Source: Candidatus Nealsoniibacteriota bacterium
GTDB taxonomy: Bacteria; Patescibacteriota; Minisyncoccia; Minisyncoccales; JAGMDC01
DNA length: 35,009 nucleotides
Reading direction: 5' to 3'
Assembly: GCA_030643485.1 (NCBI GenBank)
Contig: DAOWLG010000041.1
Location: 1-35,009, forward strand
Part shown: positions 27,052-35,009 of the stretch, one piece after another
How the letters are laid out: each line of letters begins with the position of its first letter
Position numbering within the stretch: position 1 is the first letter of the stretch
Made by a program: the position numbers and the translations under genes
Notes under the pieces: generated by a model
Told to the model about the DNA's origin: nothing
Seen by the model: the letters and a program-made list of their open reading frames with translations, nothing else
Database searches by the model: none

Positions 27052-27858
27052 TTAATTATTATTTGGAAATGGGCTATTTCTGAATTCCCAATTTTTTATG
27101 AAATGTGAATATTTTTTCTCAAATTCTAAATAATCTTTCTTCAAAAGTAAAATTAAAATTATCTCTGGATAAAATTTTCTAAATTTTCTATCTCTTATTT
27201 TAGAATATCTCCAAAGGAAATTTTTAACCTCAATATAAATATTATATTCTGGTAGATAAAAATCTGGAGTATATGTCTGCGAAACTAAATCAAAAATTTT
27301 TGCTTGATGTATCCATTTAACTCCCAGAAGGTTAAACAATCTAGCAATATTTGCTTCCCAACGACTATAAAAATAAATATTTTTATCAATATCTTTTCGT
27401 ACCCCTGCTTTTCCTCTGGCTGCTTTTGGTGATGTTGGTCTTCCTCCTATTACTTCCATTGTACATTTATTGCTACAAAATTTTCTATTACGCATCCACT
27501 TTTCTTTCAAAAATACTTTTCCACAACGAGGATTAGCACATATAATTTTTATTCTTGGTACTTTTATAGTTCCTTTATAAGGATTTTTTCTTCCTTTTAA
27601 TGCTTCGGCTATTTTTAATTTTATCTCATTGGGCCAATAACCTCTTTTTATATTATTAACTTTTGCGGCGCAGCTTCGGCTGCAATAAATCTTTGAATTA
27701 CTTGGAATAACTTCAAAAATTTTACTACATCCTTTTCTACCGCATATTCTTTTTTCTCTTTTGCGACGAAAATCAAAAACTCCTTTTTTCCAATTTTCCC
27801 TTGTCAATGCGCTTTGTTTCTCTTTATATTCTTTAGAATTATAAAAATTGTATCTCAT
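27052..27858 (-). CDS. Zinc-finger/NUMOD3-like protein with PD-(D/E)XK (Vsr-like) endonuclease domain; putative homing endonuclease
   Basis: C..C zinc-finger pairs, IKLKIAEALKGRKNPYKG, YSRWEANIARLFNLLGVKW...TPDFYLPEYNIYIEVKNF. Confidence 0.7.
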   Translation of the reverse strand: MRYNFYNSKEYKEKQSALTRENWKKGVFDFRRKREKRICGRKGCSKIFEVIPSNSKIYCSRSCAAKVNNIKRGYWPNEIKLKIAEALKGRKNPYKGTIKVPRIKIICANPRCGKVFLKEKWMRNRKFCSNKCTMEVIGGRPTSPKAARGKAGVRKDIDKNIYFYSRWEANIARLFNLLGVKWIHQAKIFDLVSQTYTPDFYLPEYNIYIEVKNFLWRYSKIRDRKFRKFYPEIILILLLKKDYLEFEKKYSHFIKNWEFRNSPFPNNN

Positions 27859-27865
27859 TTGATTG

Positions 27866-27936
27866 AGCTGGAGGCGAGAATCGGACTCACGTCGATGGTT
27901 TACAAAACCACTGCTTTGCCACTAAGCTACTCCAGC
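27866..27936 (-). tRNA. tRNA-Thr (TGT anticodon), CCA not encoded
   Basis: Acceptor GCTGGAG/CTCCAGC, anticodon stem GTGGT-TTTGTAA-ACCAT, T-arm GTGAG-TCCGATT-CTCGC. Confidence 0.88.
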
Positions 27937-28349
27937 GCTTTTTTGTGTTTTCGCTTGCGAGTTTTGAATTTTGAATTTTTGATTTTTTTAATCTCCTGCC
28001 AATAATTATCTCTGTCCCTGTGAATAAAAGGCGAGTCATTTTTGACTCTTTCTTTTTGGCGCAATTTCTCTAAGGAATTACTAACTTTATTCTCAATTTT
28101 TAGCGCTAAAATACGAACTCGCAAAAGCATTTTCTGTAAAAAATTCTTGAAAGTAAATTCCTGAAATGGATTTATTGTAGCGAATTTTTCTTTTGCTTTC
28201 AAAAATAAACTCTCCTGCTTTTCTTCCAAAGCCGGCAAAGTAACTAAAACCGGAATCTTGCGAAATATAATAACCGCTATACCAGAAACACTGCCAATGA
28301 AAATTATTAAAGCAATTAGTTCTACCATATTATATCTCGTGTCTCGCAA
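27927..28349 (-). CDS. Membrane protein of unknown function; stop codon lies within the tRNA-Thr 5' end
   Basis: ORF with TM near the N-terminus (likely start MVELIALIIFIG); ends KKALE* in GCGCTGGAGTAG. Confidence 0.6.
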   Translation of the reverse strand: MRDTRYNMVELIALIIFIGSVSGIAVIIFRKIPVLVTLPALEEKQESLFLKAKEKFATINPFQEFTFKNFLQKMLLRVRILALKIENKVSNSLEKLRQKERVKNDSPFIHRDRDNYWQEIKKIKNSKFKTRKRKHKKALE

Positions 28350-28914
28350 ATCTCTTTACTATTATATTCTCGCCTAACTTGGCGATATTCTCGTCAATCA
28401 AATCCTTTATAGTCTTTGTATCGTCTTTTACCCAGGGCTGCGACATTAGTAAAATTTCCTGCTTGTATTTCTTTAATTTTCCTTCAATAATCTGGTTAAT
28501 AATTTCCTTGGGTTTGCCTGAATCCTTAAATTGTTCCTGATAAATTTTTTTCTCTCCATCTAAAAAATTTTCCGGAACATTTTCCTCTTTTACAAATAAT
28601 GGCTTTGAAGCAGCAATTTGCAGACAAATCTCATGAGCCAATTTTTGAAACTGCTCTGATTTTGCCACAAAATCGGTTTCGCATCTAATTTCCAAAAGCA
28701 CCCCAAGTTTTTTATTAGGATGAATATATGTTTCAATAATCCCCTGCGCCACATCTCTGTCTGTTTTCTTCCCAGCCAAATCCTTTCCCCATTTTCTTAA
28801 AATCTCTTTTGCTTTTTCAATATCGCCTTGCGTTTCTTCTAACGCCTTTTTACACTCTGTAATTGAAACATCAGTCTCCCCTCTAAGTTGTTTGACTAAT
28901 TTTATATCAACCAT
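28330..28914 (-). CDS. tsf: Elongation factor Ts (short form)
   Basis: VKQLRGETDVSITECKKALEETQGDIEKAKEILRKWG, RCETDFVAKSEQF. Confidence 0.93.
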   Translation of the reverse strand: MVDIKLVKQLRGETDVSITECKKALEETQGDIEKAKEILRKWGKDLAGKKTDRDVAQGIIETYIHPNKKLGVLLEIRCETDFVAKSEQFQKLAHEICLQIAASKPLFVKEENVPENFLDGEKKIYQEQFKDSGKPKEIINQIIEGKLKKYKQEILLMSQPWVKDDTKTIKDLIDENIAKLGENIIVKRFARHEI

Positions 28915-28936
28915 AATATGAAAAAATAATGAACAA

Positions 28937-29131
28937 GAAAAGTAATTTTAATTGACAATGAAGCGAGGCAATAAGTCCCTCAAAGTAGTCTTCGGAGGCG
29001 GCTGGGCATGGTCTCCGAGCGAAGCGAGGAGCCAGCCGCCGAGAACACAGACCCCAAAATCCCGCTGGGGATTTTGAGGGTCGGTACCTTGAGGACTTCG
29101 TTGCCGAGCGAAATTCCTAAAAATTACTTTC
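28937..29131. repeat. Large (~195 bp) imperfect inverted repeat with two inner hairpins between rpsB and tsf
   Basis: Arms AAAGTAATTTT...GGCAATAAGTCCCTCAA and TTGAGGACTTCGTTGCC...AAAATTACTTT; inner GGCGGCTGG/CCAGCCGCC and GACCCCAAAATCCC/GGGATTTTGAGGGTC. Confidence 0.75.
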
Positions 29132-29139
29132 CGAGCGCA

Positions 29140-29910
29140 TTACTTTGCTTTCGCTTTTTGAATCACATCTTTAACCTTTTCCAAAATGTATTTTACCGAC
29201 GAAATAGCGTCATCATTTGCTGGTATAGGATAATCAACTAAGGTTGGGTCCACATTAGTATCGGAAATCGCAATTATTTTTATGCCTTTCATTTTTGCCT
29301 CTTTCACCGCCAAATCGTCCTTTCTAATATCTAAAATCAAAAGCGCGTCCGGCAACTGCTTCAAATCTTTAAGCCCCTCAAATTTTATTTTCAGTTTTCC
29401 AAATTCTTTATTTATTTTTATCCGCTCTTTTTTGGTATATTTTTCCAAACCGCCTTCTTCTTTTTTCTTTTCCATATCTTTGAAATATTCTATTCTTTTT
29501 GAAATAACCCCAAAATTAGTGAGAGTTCCGCCCAGCCAACGTTCGCAGATATAAGGCAAACCGCAGTCCTCGGCTATATCCTTTGCCAATTCTTTTACTT
29601 GAATTTTTGTTCCCACTAAAAGCAATGTTTTATCTTGAGAAACAATCTCCTGAATAAATTTTAACGCGTCCTGCAATTTTTCCGCTGTCTTTTCTAAATC
29701 AATAATATGAACCGTGTTTCTGGTGCCTGCCAAATATGGCTCCATTTTAGGATGCAGCCGAGTAGTCCGATGACCAAAATTAACTCCTGCTTTTTCCATC
29801 GCCTCTATACTAACCCCAAAATCAGTTTCTTTTACAGAAACTTTTTCTTTTTCCTTTTTTTCTTCTTTTACTTCTTTTTCCTTTACTTTTTCTTCCTTTA
29901 ATTCTTTCAT
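29140..29910 (-). CDS. rpsB: 30S ribosomal protein S2 with Lys/Glu-rich N-terminal extension
   Basis: GVNFGHRTTRLHPKMEPYLAGTRNTVHIIDLEKT, ERWLGGTLTNF, DTNVDPTLVDYPIPANDDA. Confidence 0.94.
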   Translation of the reverse strand: MKELKEEKVKEKEVKEEKKEKEKVSVKETDFGVSIEAMEKAGVNFGHRTTRLHPKMEPYLAGTRNTVHIIDLEKTAEKLQDALKFIQEIVSQDKTLLLVGTKIQVKELAKDIAEDCGLPYICERWLGGTLTNFGVISKRIEYFKDMEKKKEEGGLEKYTKKERIKINKEFGKLKIKFEGLKDLKQLPDALLILDIRKDDLAVKEAKMKGIKIIAISDTNVDPTLVDYPIPANDDAISSVKYILEKVKDVIQKAKAK

Positions 29911-30002
29911 AACAACTCCACTATATCACAACCCAAAAAAACAATCAATAGTTCTTCTATGGGGTTGATTTTTTGAAAAGTTTTTGCTAATATGAATTTG
30001 AA

Positions 30003-30224
30003 ATGAAAAAAGATATTCATCCAAAATATTATCCAGAAGCAACGGTGCGCTGCGCGTGCGGCAATGCTTTTAAGGTTGGGTCCACAATGGAACTCATTGA
30101 GGTTGAAATTTGTTCAAAATGCCATCCTTTTTATACAGGAAAAGAAAAAATAGTTGATACTATGGGGAGGGTTGATAAATTCAGAAAACGGCTGGCAAAG
30201 AAAAAAAAACGACCAAACACGTAA
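30003..30224 (+). CDS. rpmE: 50S ribosomal protein L31
   Basis: [28 protein letters not shown]...[11 protein letters not shown]. Confidence 0.94.
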   Translation: MKKDIHPKYYPEATVRCACGNAFKVGSTMELIEVEICSKCHPFYTGKEKIVDTMGRVDKFRKRLAKKKKRPNT

Positions 30225-30243
30225 CTTGTTACGTGTTTGGTCG
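30210..30243. repeat. 34-nt palindrome CGACCAAACACGTAAC-TT-GTTACGTGTTTGGTCG overlapping the rpmE 3' end
   Basis: 16-bp perfect stem; contains the last codons and stop of rpmE. Confidence 0.9.
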
Positions 30244-30350
30244 CCCTGAGCGGTAGCGAAGGGTCTCTCGCGAATGCGAGGAATATCTTAAACAAGTTAA
30301 GAGATTCCTCGCTAACGCTCGGAATGACAATATATACTTCAGAATGACAA
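30241..30350. repeat. Dispersed repeat (CCCTGAGCGGTAGCGAAGGGTCTC / GAGATTCCTCGCTAACGCTCGGAATGACA) between rpmE and prfA
   Basis: Related to 465-575; antisense frames read VIPSVSEESL and SFRALARNLL. Confidence 0.8.
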
Positions 30351-31084
30351 ACACTATGGAACAGCAATCTGTTATTATGGAAATTCGGGCAGGAACCGGC
30401 GGCGAAGAAGCCGCTCTTTTTGCTTCTGATTTATTCAGAATGTATTCAAGGTACGCAGAACAACAGGGCTGGCGACAAAAAATTTTAGACCTACATTCTT
30501 CGGAATTGGGCGGCGTCAAACAAATAATTTTTACATTAAGCAATGGCGATGTTTTTTCACAAATGAAATACGAAGGGGGCGTCCATCGTGTCCAAAGAAT
30601 TCCCAAAACAGAAAAAATGGGAAGGGTTCATACTTCCACTGCCACAGTTGCGGTTTTATTAAAACCAAAAAAAACAGAATCCAAAATAAATCCCGGTGAA
30701 TTAAGAATTGATTTCTATCGCGCTTCAGGACCAGGTGGCCAGTATGTCAACAAAAGAGAAACCGCTGTCCGCGTCACTCACCTACCAAGCGGCATTGTCG
30801 TTACTTCTCAAACCGAAAGAAACCAATTAGAAAATAAAGAAAGCGCCATAGCAATTTTGGAGGCGCGACTCTTAGAAAAAAGACAAAGAGAGGATGAAGA
30901 AAAAACCGGAGGAGATAGAAAAACCCAAATTCGCGGCGCGCTCAGGGCGGAAAAAATCCGAACATATAATTTTCCTCAAGATCGGCTTACTGACCACCGC
31001 ATCAACAAAAAATGGCACAAGCTTGAAGAAATAATGGACGGAAAACTTGATAAAGTTCTCTTTGCGCTTGAGAAAACAAATTAG
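30344..31084 (+). CDS. prfA: Peptide chain release factor 1, lacking N-terminal domain 1
   Basis: VIMEIRAGTGGEEAALFASDLFRMY, HRVQRIPKTE (PxT), RASGPGGQYVNKRETAVRVTH (GGQ). Start may be the ATG at 30356. Confidence 0.87.
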   Translation: MTNTMEQQSVIMEIRAGTGGEEAALFASDLFRMYSRYAEQQGWRQKILDLHSSELGGVKQIIFTLSNGDVFSQMKYEGGVHRVQRIPKTEKMGRVHTSTATVAVLLKPKKTESKINPGELRIDFYRASGPGGQYVNKRETAVRVTHLPSGIVVTSQTERNQLENKESAIAILEARLLEKRQREDEEKTGGDRKTQIRGALRAEKIRTYNFPQDRLTDHRINKKWHKLEEIMDGKLDKVLFALEKTN

Positions 31085-32514
31085 TCAAAAACGCCTTCAT
31101 CAATGTAACCCTGATATTTGGAGGCGTTTTTCATTACTTTTGACCGATACCCTTTACCTCCTGCCTTTTTACAACGAGATGTCATACACGGACTTCCGCA
31201 TAAATATGCTGTCACGGCGCCTATCTCTGTCTTAAGTTTTTTATTGCCAGCGCCAAAATCCTGCAAATAAAGTCCCATTGCCAAGAAAGCGTCCTTAATA
31301 CGCCAAGGATTAGCTGGAATTTCTCCAGTAATTATCTCTACTTTCTGTTTGTATCCATAACTCAATCCTTTGCCAAGCCATGTATTTGGCATAAACTGCG
31401 CTGGACCCATTGCTCCTCCCCATTGAACTTTTCCTCCATTTATATAACAGGAGATAGGGGTAGTGTTTATATCAAGCCCTAATTCTTTAGTAATTTTTTC
31501 AAAAGAACCCCATTGCGACTCTCTCATCACTTTTTTATAAGTTAATTTAGGATGTCGGCAGCCAGAGCGCGAATCGCAGTTACACTGGCCAACATTTTGG
31601 CCAATAGCCGACTCTTGTTTTAATAATCCAAGTAGAAGAGCCGGCCTGATTCCAGTTATGGTTTCTATATAAACGGCAAGTTCATACGCCTCTTCTAAAC
31701 TCGGAGCGTCTGTTTCCGGAATCTGCGCTAATTTAAAAATTCTCTGTCTAATTTCTTTCGCCTTTTCCTGCGTTTCTTTCAAATGCTTCTGATATAATGC
31801 CTCCTCTCCCTTGGTTTTTTTCAAAAGCCAATCTTTTCCCTCTTTTGTTTTCTGGCTCTCTTTCTTCTGAAGGGTCTGGGCAAAAACCACATTTTCTAAA
31901 TCCCCTTTTTCCTTGTCCAAAGAGCCCTCTTGAACTTCCAAATAGGATTTTAAGTCTTTAATATTTTTAACCTCTTCTTTAATTTCATTATTCAAAATTT
32001 CTAATGCCGCTAAATTATCAAAAAAATCAGAAAGTTTTTCTTCAACAAGCAATATCTCAATAACCCCTTTTTGGTCCTCTTCGTAAATTTCCCTTAAAAT
32101 ATTACCTAATCCTGCTTTGGAATCTTCTATTTCAAACGATGTATCCTTAATAGAGGACTGGGTGTCTTTAATCTGAACGCCAATATCTTTTATTACTATA
32201 TTGTTTTGAGAAATCTGTTTATCTAAACTTTTAATTTTCTTCTTTAACCCCTGTATTTTATTTTGAAGGGTCTTCTTCTCCTTGCTTGTCTCCTTAATAT
32301 CCCCTTCTATATTTGAAATTTCTTTTTCATAATATTTCTCGCATTTTTCCAACAAAAGTTTATAATTTTCTTCTGTCAGGTTTTTTTCCGCTTCTTCAAT
32401 CTTTTCACAAATTTCTTCCAAGTTTTCCTTGGCAAAAAGAAAAAAGCTCGGCAATACTAAAACCGAGAAAAAAACAAACAATAAAATTAGTCTTTGGATT
32501 TTAGATTTTGTCAT
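31081..32514 (-). CDS. Secreted coiled-coil protein with C-terminal lytic transglycosylase (MltB/SLT-like) domain
   Basis: Signal/TM N-terminus, long coiled coil, ALLLGLLKQESAIGQNVG...WGGAMGPAQFMPNTW...AVTAYLCG. Confidence 0.85.
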   Translation of the reverse strand: MTKSKIQRLILLFVFFSVLVLPSFFLFAKENLEEICEKIEEAEKNLTEENYKLLLEKCEKYYEKEISNIEGDIKETSKEKKTLQNKIQGLKKKIKSLDKQISQNNIVIKDIGVQIKDTQSSIKDTSFEIEDSKAGLGNILREIYEEDQKGVIEILLVEEKLSDFFDNLAALEILNNEIKEEVKNIKDLKSYLEVQEGSLDKEKGDLENVVFAQTLQKKESQKTKEGKDWLLKKTKGEEALYQKHLKETQEKAKEIRQRIFKLAQIPETDAPSLEEAYELAVYIETITGIRPALLLGLLKQESAIGQNVGQCNCDSRSGCRHPKLTYKKVMRESQWGSFEKITKELGLDINTTPISCYINGGKVQWGGAMGPAQFMPNTWLGKGLSYGYKQKVEIITGEIPANPWRIKDAFLAMGLYLQDFGAGNKKLKTEIGAVTAYLCGSPCMTSRCKKAGGKGYRSKVMKNASKYQGYIDEGVFD

Positions 32515-33176
32515 TTGGATTTTTTTTCATCCTCTGCCTTTTCTTCTTTTTTCTCTTCTTTTTCCTTTTCTCCTGCTTTTTCTACTTCTTCCACTTTTTC
32601 CTCAACTGGCTTTTCTAATTCTTCTTCTACTTTCTGTGGAGCAAAAACTGAAACTACAACTTCGTCCATATCCTTCAAAATTTTTACACCTTCCAGGACT
32701 TTTAAGTCCTTAACTAAAATACTATCCTCAAAGGTCTTTAAGTTTTCAATGTCCACTTTTATACTGTGAGGAAGATTTTGTGGAAGAGCCTTTACTTCTA
32801 TTTCTTTAATATTTTTAACTAAAGTGCCTCTTAATTCTTTTTCTGCTGGCGCGCTGCCTATAAATTCCAAAGGAATTTCCGCCTCGGTTTCTTTTTCCAA
32901 ATCCGGCTGATAAAAATCAATATGAATAAAATCACCGCTAATGGGATGTTTCTGCGTACTATGGACTAAAGCAGTAAATTTCTTGCCGTGTTCAACCTCT
33001 AAAGAAATTAAGGAACTTGCTCCGGCTTCTTTGTAAATTTTCTCAAATTCTTTTATGTTTATTTGTAAAGATAAATTTTTAATTTTTGGCCCATATAAAA
33101 CCACAGGTAAAAAACTCTCTTGCCGAAGAATTCTTGGTTTTTTATTTTCCCTAATTTTTACTGCGAGTGAAAGCAT
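32511..33176 (-). CDS. rplY: 50S ribosomal protein L25/TL5/Ctc
   Basis: LPVVLYGPKIKNLSLQI, HSTQKHPISGDFIHIDFYQ; acidic/basic C-terminal tail. Confidence 0.9.
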   Translation of the reverse strand: MLSLAVKIRENKKPRILRQESFLPVVLYGPKIKNLSLQINIKEFEKIYKEAGASSLISLEVEHGKKFTALVHSTQKHPISGDFIHIDFYQPDLEKETEAEIPLEFIGSAPAEKELRGTLVKNIKEIEVKALPQNLPHSIKVDIENLKTFEDSILVKDLKVLEGVKILKDMDEVVVSVFAPQKVEEELEKPVEEKVEEVEKAGEKEKEEKKEEKAEDEKKSK

Positions 33177-33179
33177 ATT

Positions 33180-33395
33180 TCAATTTTCAATTCGGATGCA
33201 CTCCATTGGGCAGGCGCTCGCGGCTTCTTTCACGCAATCATCTATTTCCGCGGTTTCCATTTCTTCATTATCGCTTTTTGTTTGCGAACCTTTTAGGTGG
33301 GCTTTGCTATCTTTTATTTCAAAAAATTTGGGACACAATACCTGACAGGAGCCACACCCAATACATTTTGATTTTTCTAAAATTATTTTCGCCAT
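33180..33395 (-). CDS. Small ferredoxin, single Fe-S cluster
   Basis: KCIGCGSCQVLCPKFFEI and AASACPMECIRI. Confidence 0.9.
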   Translation of the reverse strand: MAKIILEKSKCIGCGSCQVLCPKFFEIKDSKAHLKGSQTKSDNEEMETAEIDDCVKEAASACPMECIRIEN

Positions 33396-33432
33396 ATATT
33401 TAATTCTATCTCAACACTTTAATTTAGTCAAA

Positions 33433-33502
33433 CCCCACACCTAATAAGGACAAGGTGCTGAAGGCACCTAATTGACGAAGTCAGTCCTTATTAGGTGTGG
33501 GG
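33433..33502. repeat. Palindromic element, 19-bp outer stem CCCCACACCTAATAAGGAC/GTCCTTATTAGGTGTGGGG with two inner hairpins
   Basis: Inner hairpins GGTGC-TGAAG-GCACC and TGAC-GAA-GTCA; GTCAAACCCC at both edges (33427-33436, 33502-33511). Confidence 0.9.
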
Positions 33503-33511
33503 TCAAACCCC

Positions 33512-34144
33512 CTATTTTTTTTCAATCTTTTGGCATTCTTCTTTGTAATCGCAATAGTCGCAACGCCAGGGTTCAATATCAATAGGGATTGGAGGAACAA
33601 TATTTTTATCAATTTGTTCTTTTAATTCCTTAAATTTTTTAAGCGCTTCCTGGATTAAAAAAGGGTCGTATTTTATTGCGAATTCTTTCAAATTTTGCTT
33701 GTCTTTGTCTTCGTATAATAAAATTCCGTCTGGAATTTTGAAAAAATGCATATAAAGCTGAACCTGTTTCATATGGTCCGGCTCTGGTTCTTGTAGTTTC
33801 GCAAATTTGTAACTGCCAATGCTTTTTATTTCAAGCACGCAAGGTTTTCCTTCAATATCAATTATAGCGTCTGCCCTGCCTGAAATAATTTCTTGAGCAG
33901 GAATTTTTAATTCTGTTGCCCTTACAATTCCTAAACCAAATAAAACACTCATAATGCGCATATGAGTGTAGTCGCCATTATCAAAAATCCGCAAAACCCT
34001 TGGCTCCGGCTTTTTTTTGGGAATTTTTTTAAACTTAAAATAAACCGCACGGGGACATTTGCCCGCGTCAGTAATATAAAAATGTTCCTGGTCCCGTTCC
34101 TTAAAACTATCAATATAAAATTGGTCAATACGTTCTGAAAGCAT
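33512..34144 (-). CDS. Cas4/RecB-like PD-(D/E)XK nuclease with C-terminal cysteines
   Basis: DAGKCPRAVYFKFK, SGRADAIIDIEGKPCVLEIKS, HMKQVQLYMHF, CDYCDYKEECQ. Confidence 0.8.
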   Translation of the reverse strand: MLSERIDQFYIDSFKERDQEHFYITDAGKCPRAVYFKFKKIPKKKPEPRVLRIFDNGDYTHMRIMSVLFGLGIVRATELKIPAQEIISGRADAIIDIEGKPCVLEIKSIGSYKFAKLQEPEPDHMKQVQLYMHFFKIPDGILLYEDKDKQNLKEFAIKYDPFLIQEALKKFKELKEQIDKNIVPPIPIDIEPWRCDYCDYKEECQKIEKK

Positions 34145-34286
34145 ATTATCTTTTTGCCCACTGAAGTGATAAATGATACCACTTCAGACAAATTATCTCT
34201 CTACGGCTAAATAAATACGAATTAGAATAAATCGGTTTCTAAGTGAATCATATTTTATTTCTGTTCAATTGTCAAAGAGCGTCATT

Positions 34287-34430
34287 TTATCTCCAATTTT
34301 TAACTTTATCAAACAACATTAAAACCAATGCCTTAATTTCTGTTTTGGCTTTTTTATCTCTTCGCATTAGAAGATAATCATCTCGGGTAATTCTATAAGT
34401 TTTTGTTTTTGATTTATCTGCAATTTTCAT
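34287..34430 (-). CDS. Small 47-aa ORF, unknown (not in the ORF track)
   Basis: MKIADKSKTKTYRITRDDYLLMRRDKKAKTEIKALVLMLFDKVKNWR; consensus promoter immediately upstream. Confidence 0.5.
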   Translation of the reverse strand: MKIADKSKTKTYRITRDDYLLMRRDKKAKTEIKALVLMLFDKVKNWR

Positions 34431-34439
34431 ATCACTTTC

Positions 34440-34467
34440 ATTATATCAAACCAAAAGACCTTGTCAA
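34440..34467 (-). promoter_or_regulatory. Consensus promoter TTGACA-N16-TATAAT upstream of the 47-aa ORF
   Basis: Exact hexamers on the minus strand, 10 nt from the ATG (nearly leaderless). Confidence 0.7.
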
Positions 34468-34511
34468 GAGAGGTAGAATTACCCTTAAAAACGAGCAGTA
34501 ATCCACACCCC

Positions 34512-35009
34512 CTAAACCTCATTCATAATCTTTTGGTGCGTCTCTTTCACCTTTCTTATTTCCACTTTTGTATAAAATTTCAAAGTAGTGCGCGGCGATT
34601 TATGCCGGGCAAGATATTGGACTTCTTTTATCGTCGCCCCTTTATCTAATAATAAAGAACAAAAACTTCTTCTAAAACAATGATGAGTGATTTGTTTCGT
34701 AAATCCAAAGTCCTTTCTATATTTTAGCAAACGCTTTCTGGCTACACAAGACGATAACCTTGTAATGTTTTGCGGATTATAAGTAATAAATAATGCCTGA
34801 TAGCTGTCTCCTCGTGTAGCCAAATATTTCTTAAGCCAAAATAAACTTCTTTCCGAGAAATAAAGCCATCTTTCATTTTCTCCTTTTGCCCCTTTAATTT
34901 TTACTTCTTTACTTTCTAAATCAATGTCGTTTTTATTAAGAAATAAAATCTCTGAAATTCTTGCTCCGGTAGAAAAAAGTAATTCGTATAATGTGCGATC
35001 CCGTAATCC
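34512..35009 (-). CDS. Tyrosine recombinase/integrase (XerC/D-like), 5' end beyond window
   Basis: RDRTLYELLFSTGARISEI (readable to the window edge), HHCFRRSFCSLLLDKGATIKEVQYLARHKSPRTTLKFYTKV. Confidence 0.87.
   Translation of the reverse strand, partial: GLRDRTLYELLFSTGARISEILFLNKNDIDLESKEVKIKGAKGENERWLYFSERSLFWLKKYLATRGDSYQALFITYNPQNITRLSSCVARKRLLKYRKDFGFTKQITHHCFRRSFCSLLLDKGATIKEVQYLARHKSPRTTLKFYTKVEIRKVKETHQKIMNEV

Noticed and set aside
1-35009. UGA recoding (as in Gracilibacteria/SR1)
   Set aside because: RF2 is present with a UGA-dependent frameshift site, and the recognisable genes read through without internal UGA.

Overview
AT-rich bacterial chromosome segment, almost entirely minus-strand. 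The gene content and compact layout (short EF-Ts, class III RNR, overlapping genes) suggest a Patescibacteria/CPR-like organism; this is inference. Housekeeping genes: prfB-ftsE-ftsX, secD-secF, htrA, GT2, comEC, nrdG/nrdD, a Trbp111-like tRNA-binding protein, tsf, rpsB, rpmE-prfA, a lytic transglycosylase, rplY, ferredoxin, tRNA-Gln and tRNA-Thr. Accessory genes interleave with these: a type III R-M operon with an AbiJ/Abi_C-like gene, ABC-F, HicBA, a DUF4268-type nuclease, a DUF3800 protein, a HaeII-like R-M pair, two homing-endonuclease-like genes, a Cas4-like nuclease, and a tyrosine recombinase at the right edge. The strongest non-gene signals are: (i) many small palindromic elements, several with CCCC...GGGG termini, some lying in frame inside comEC and the ABC-F gene and others fused to the ends of prfB, rpmE and tRNA-Gln; (ii) an unannotated ~100-nt plus-strand RNA with a consensus promoter, three hairpins and a terminator, between the DUF4268 and DUF3800 genes; (iii) attenuator-like leaders ahead of the ABC-F and nrdD genes; (iv) a type III Res subunit cut by one in-frame TAA between helicase and nuclease; (v) RF2 with its programmed +1 frameshift site, and an RF1 that lacks domain 1. 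All assignments are by eye; no database search was run.
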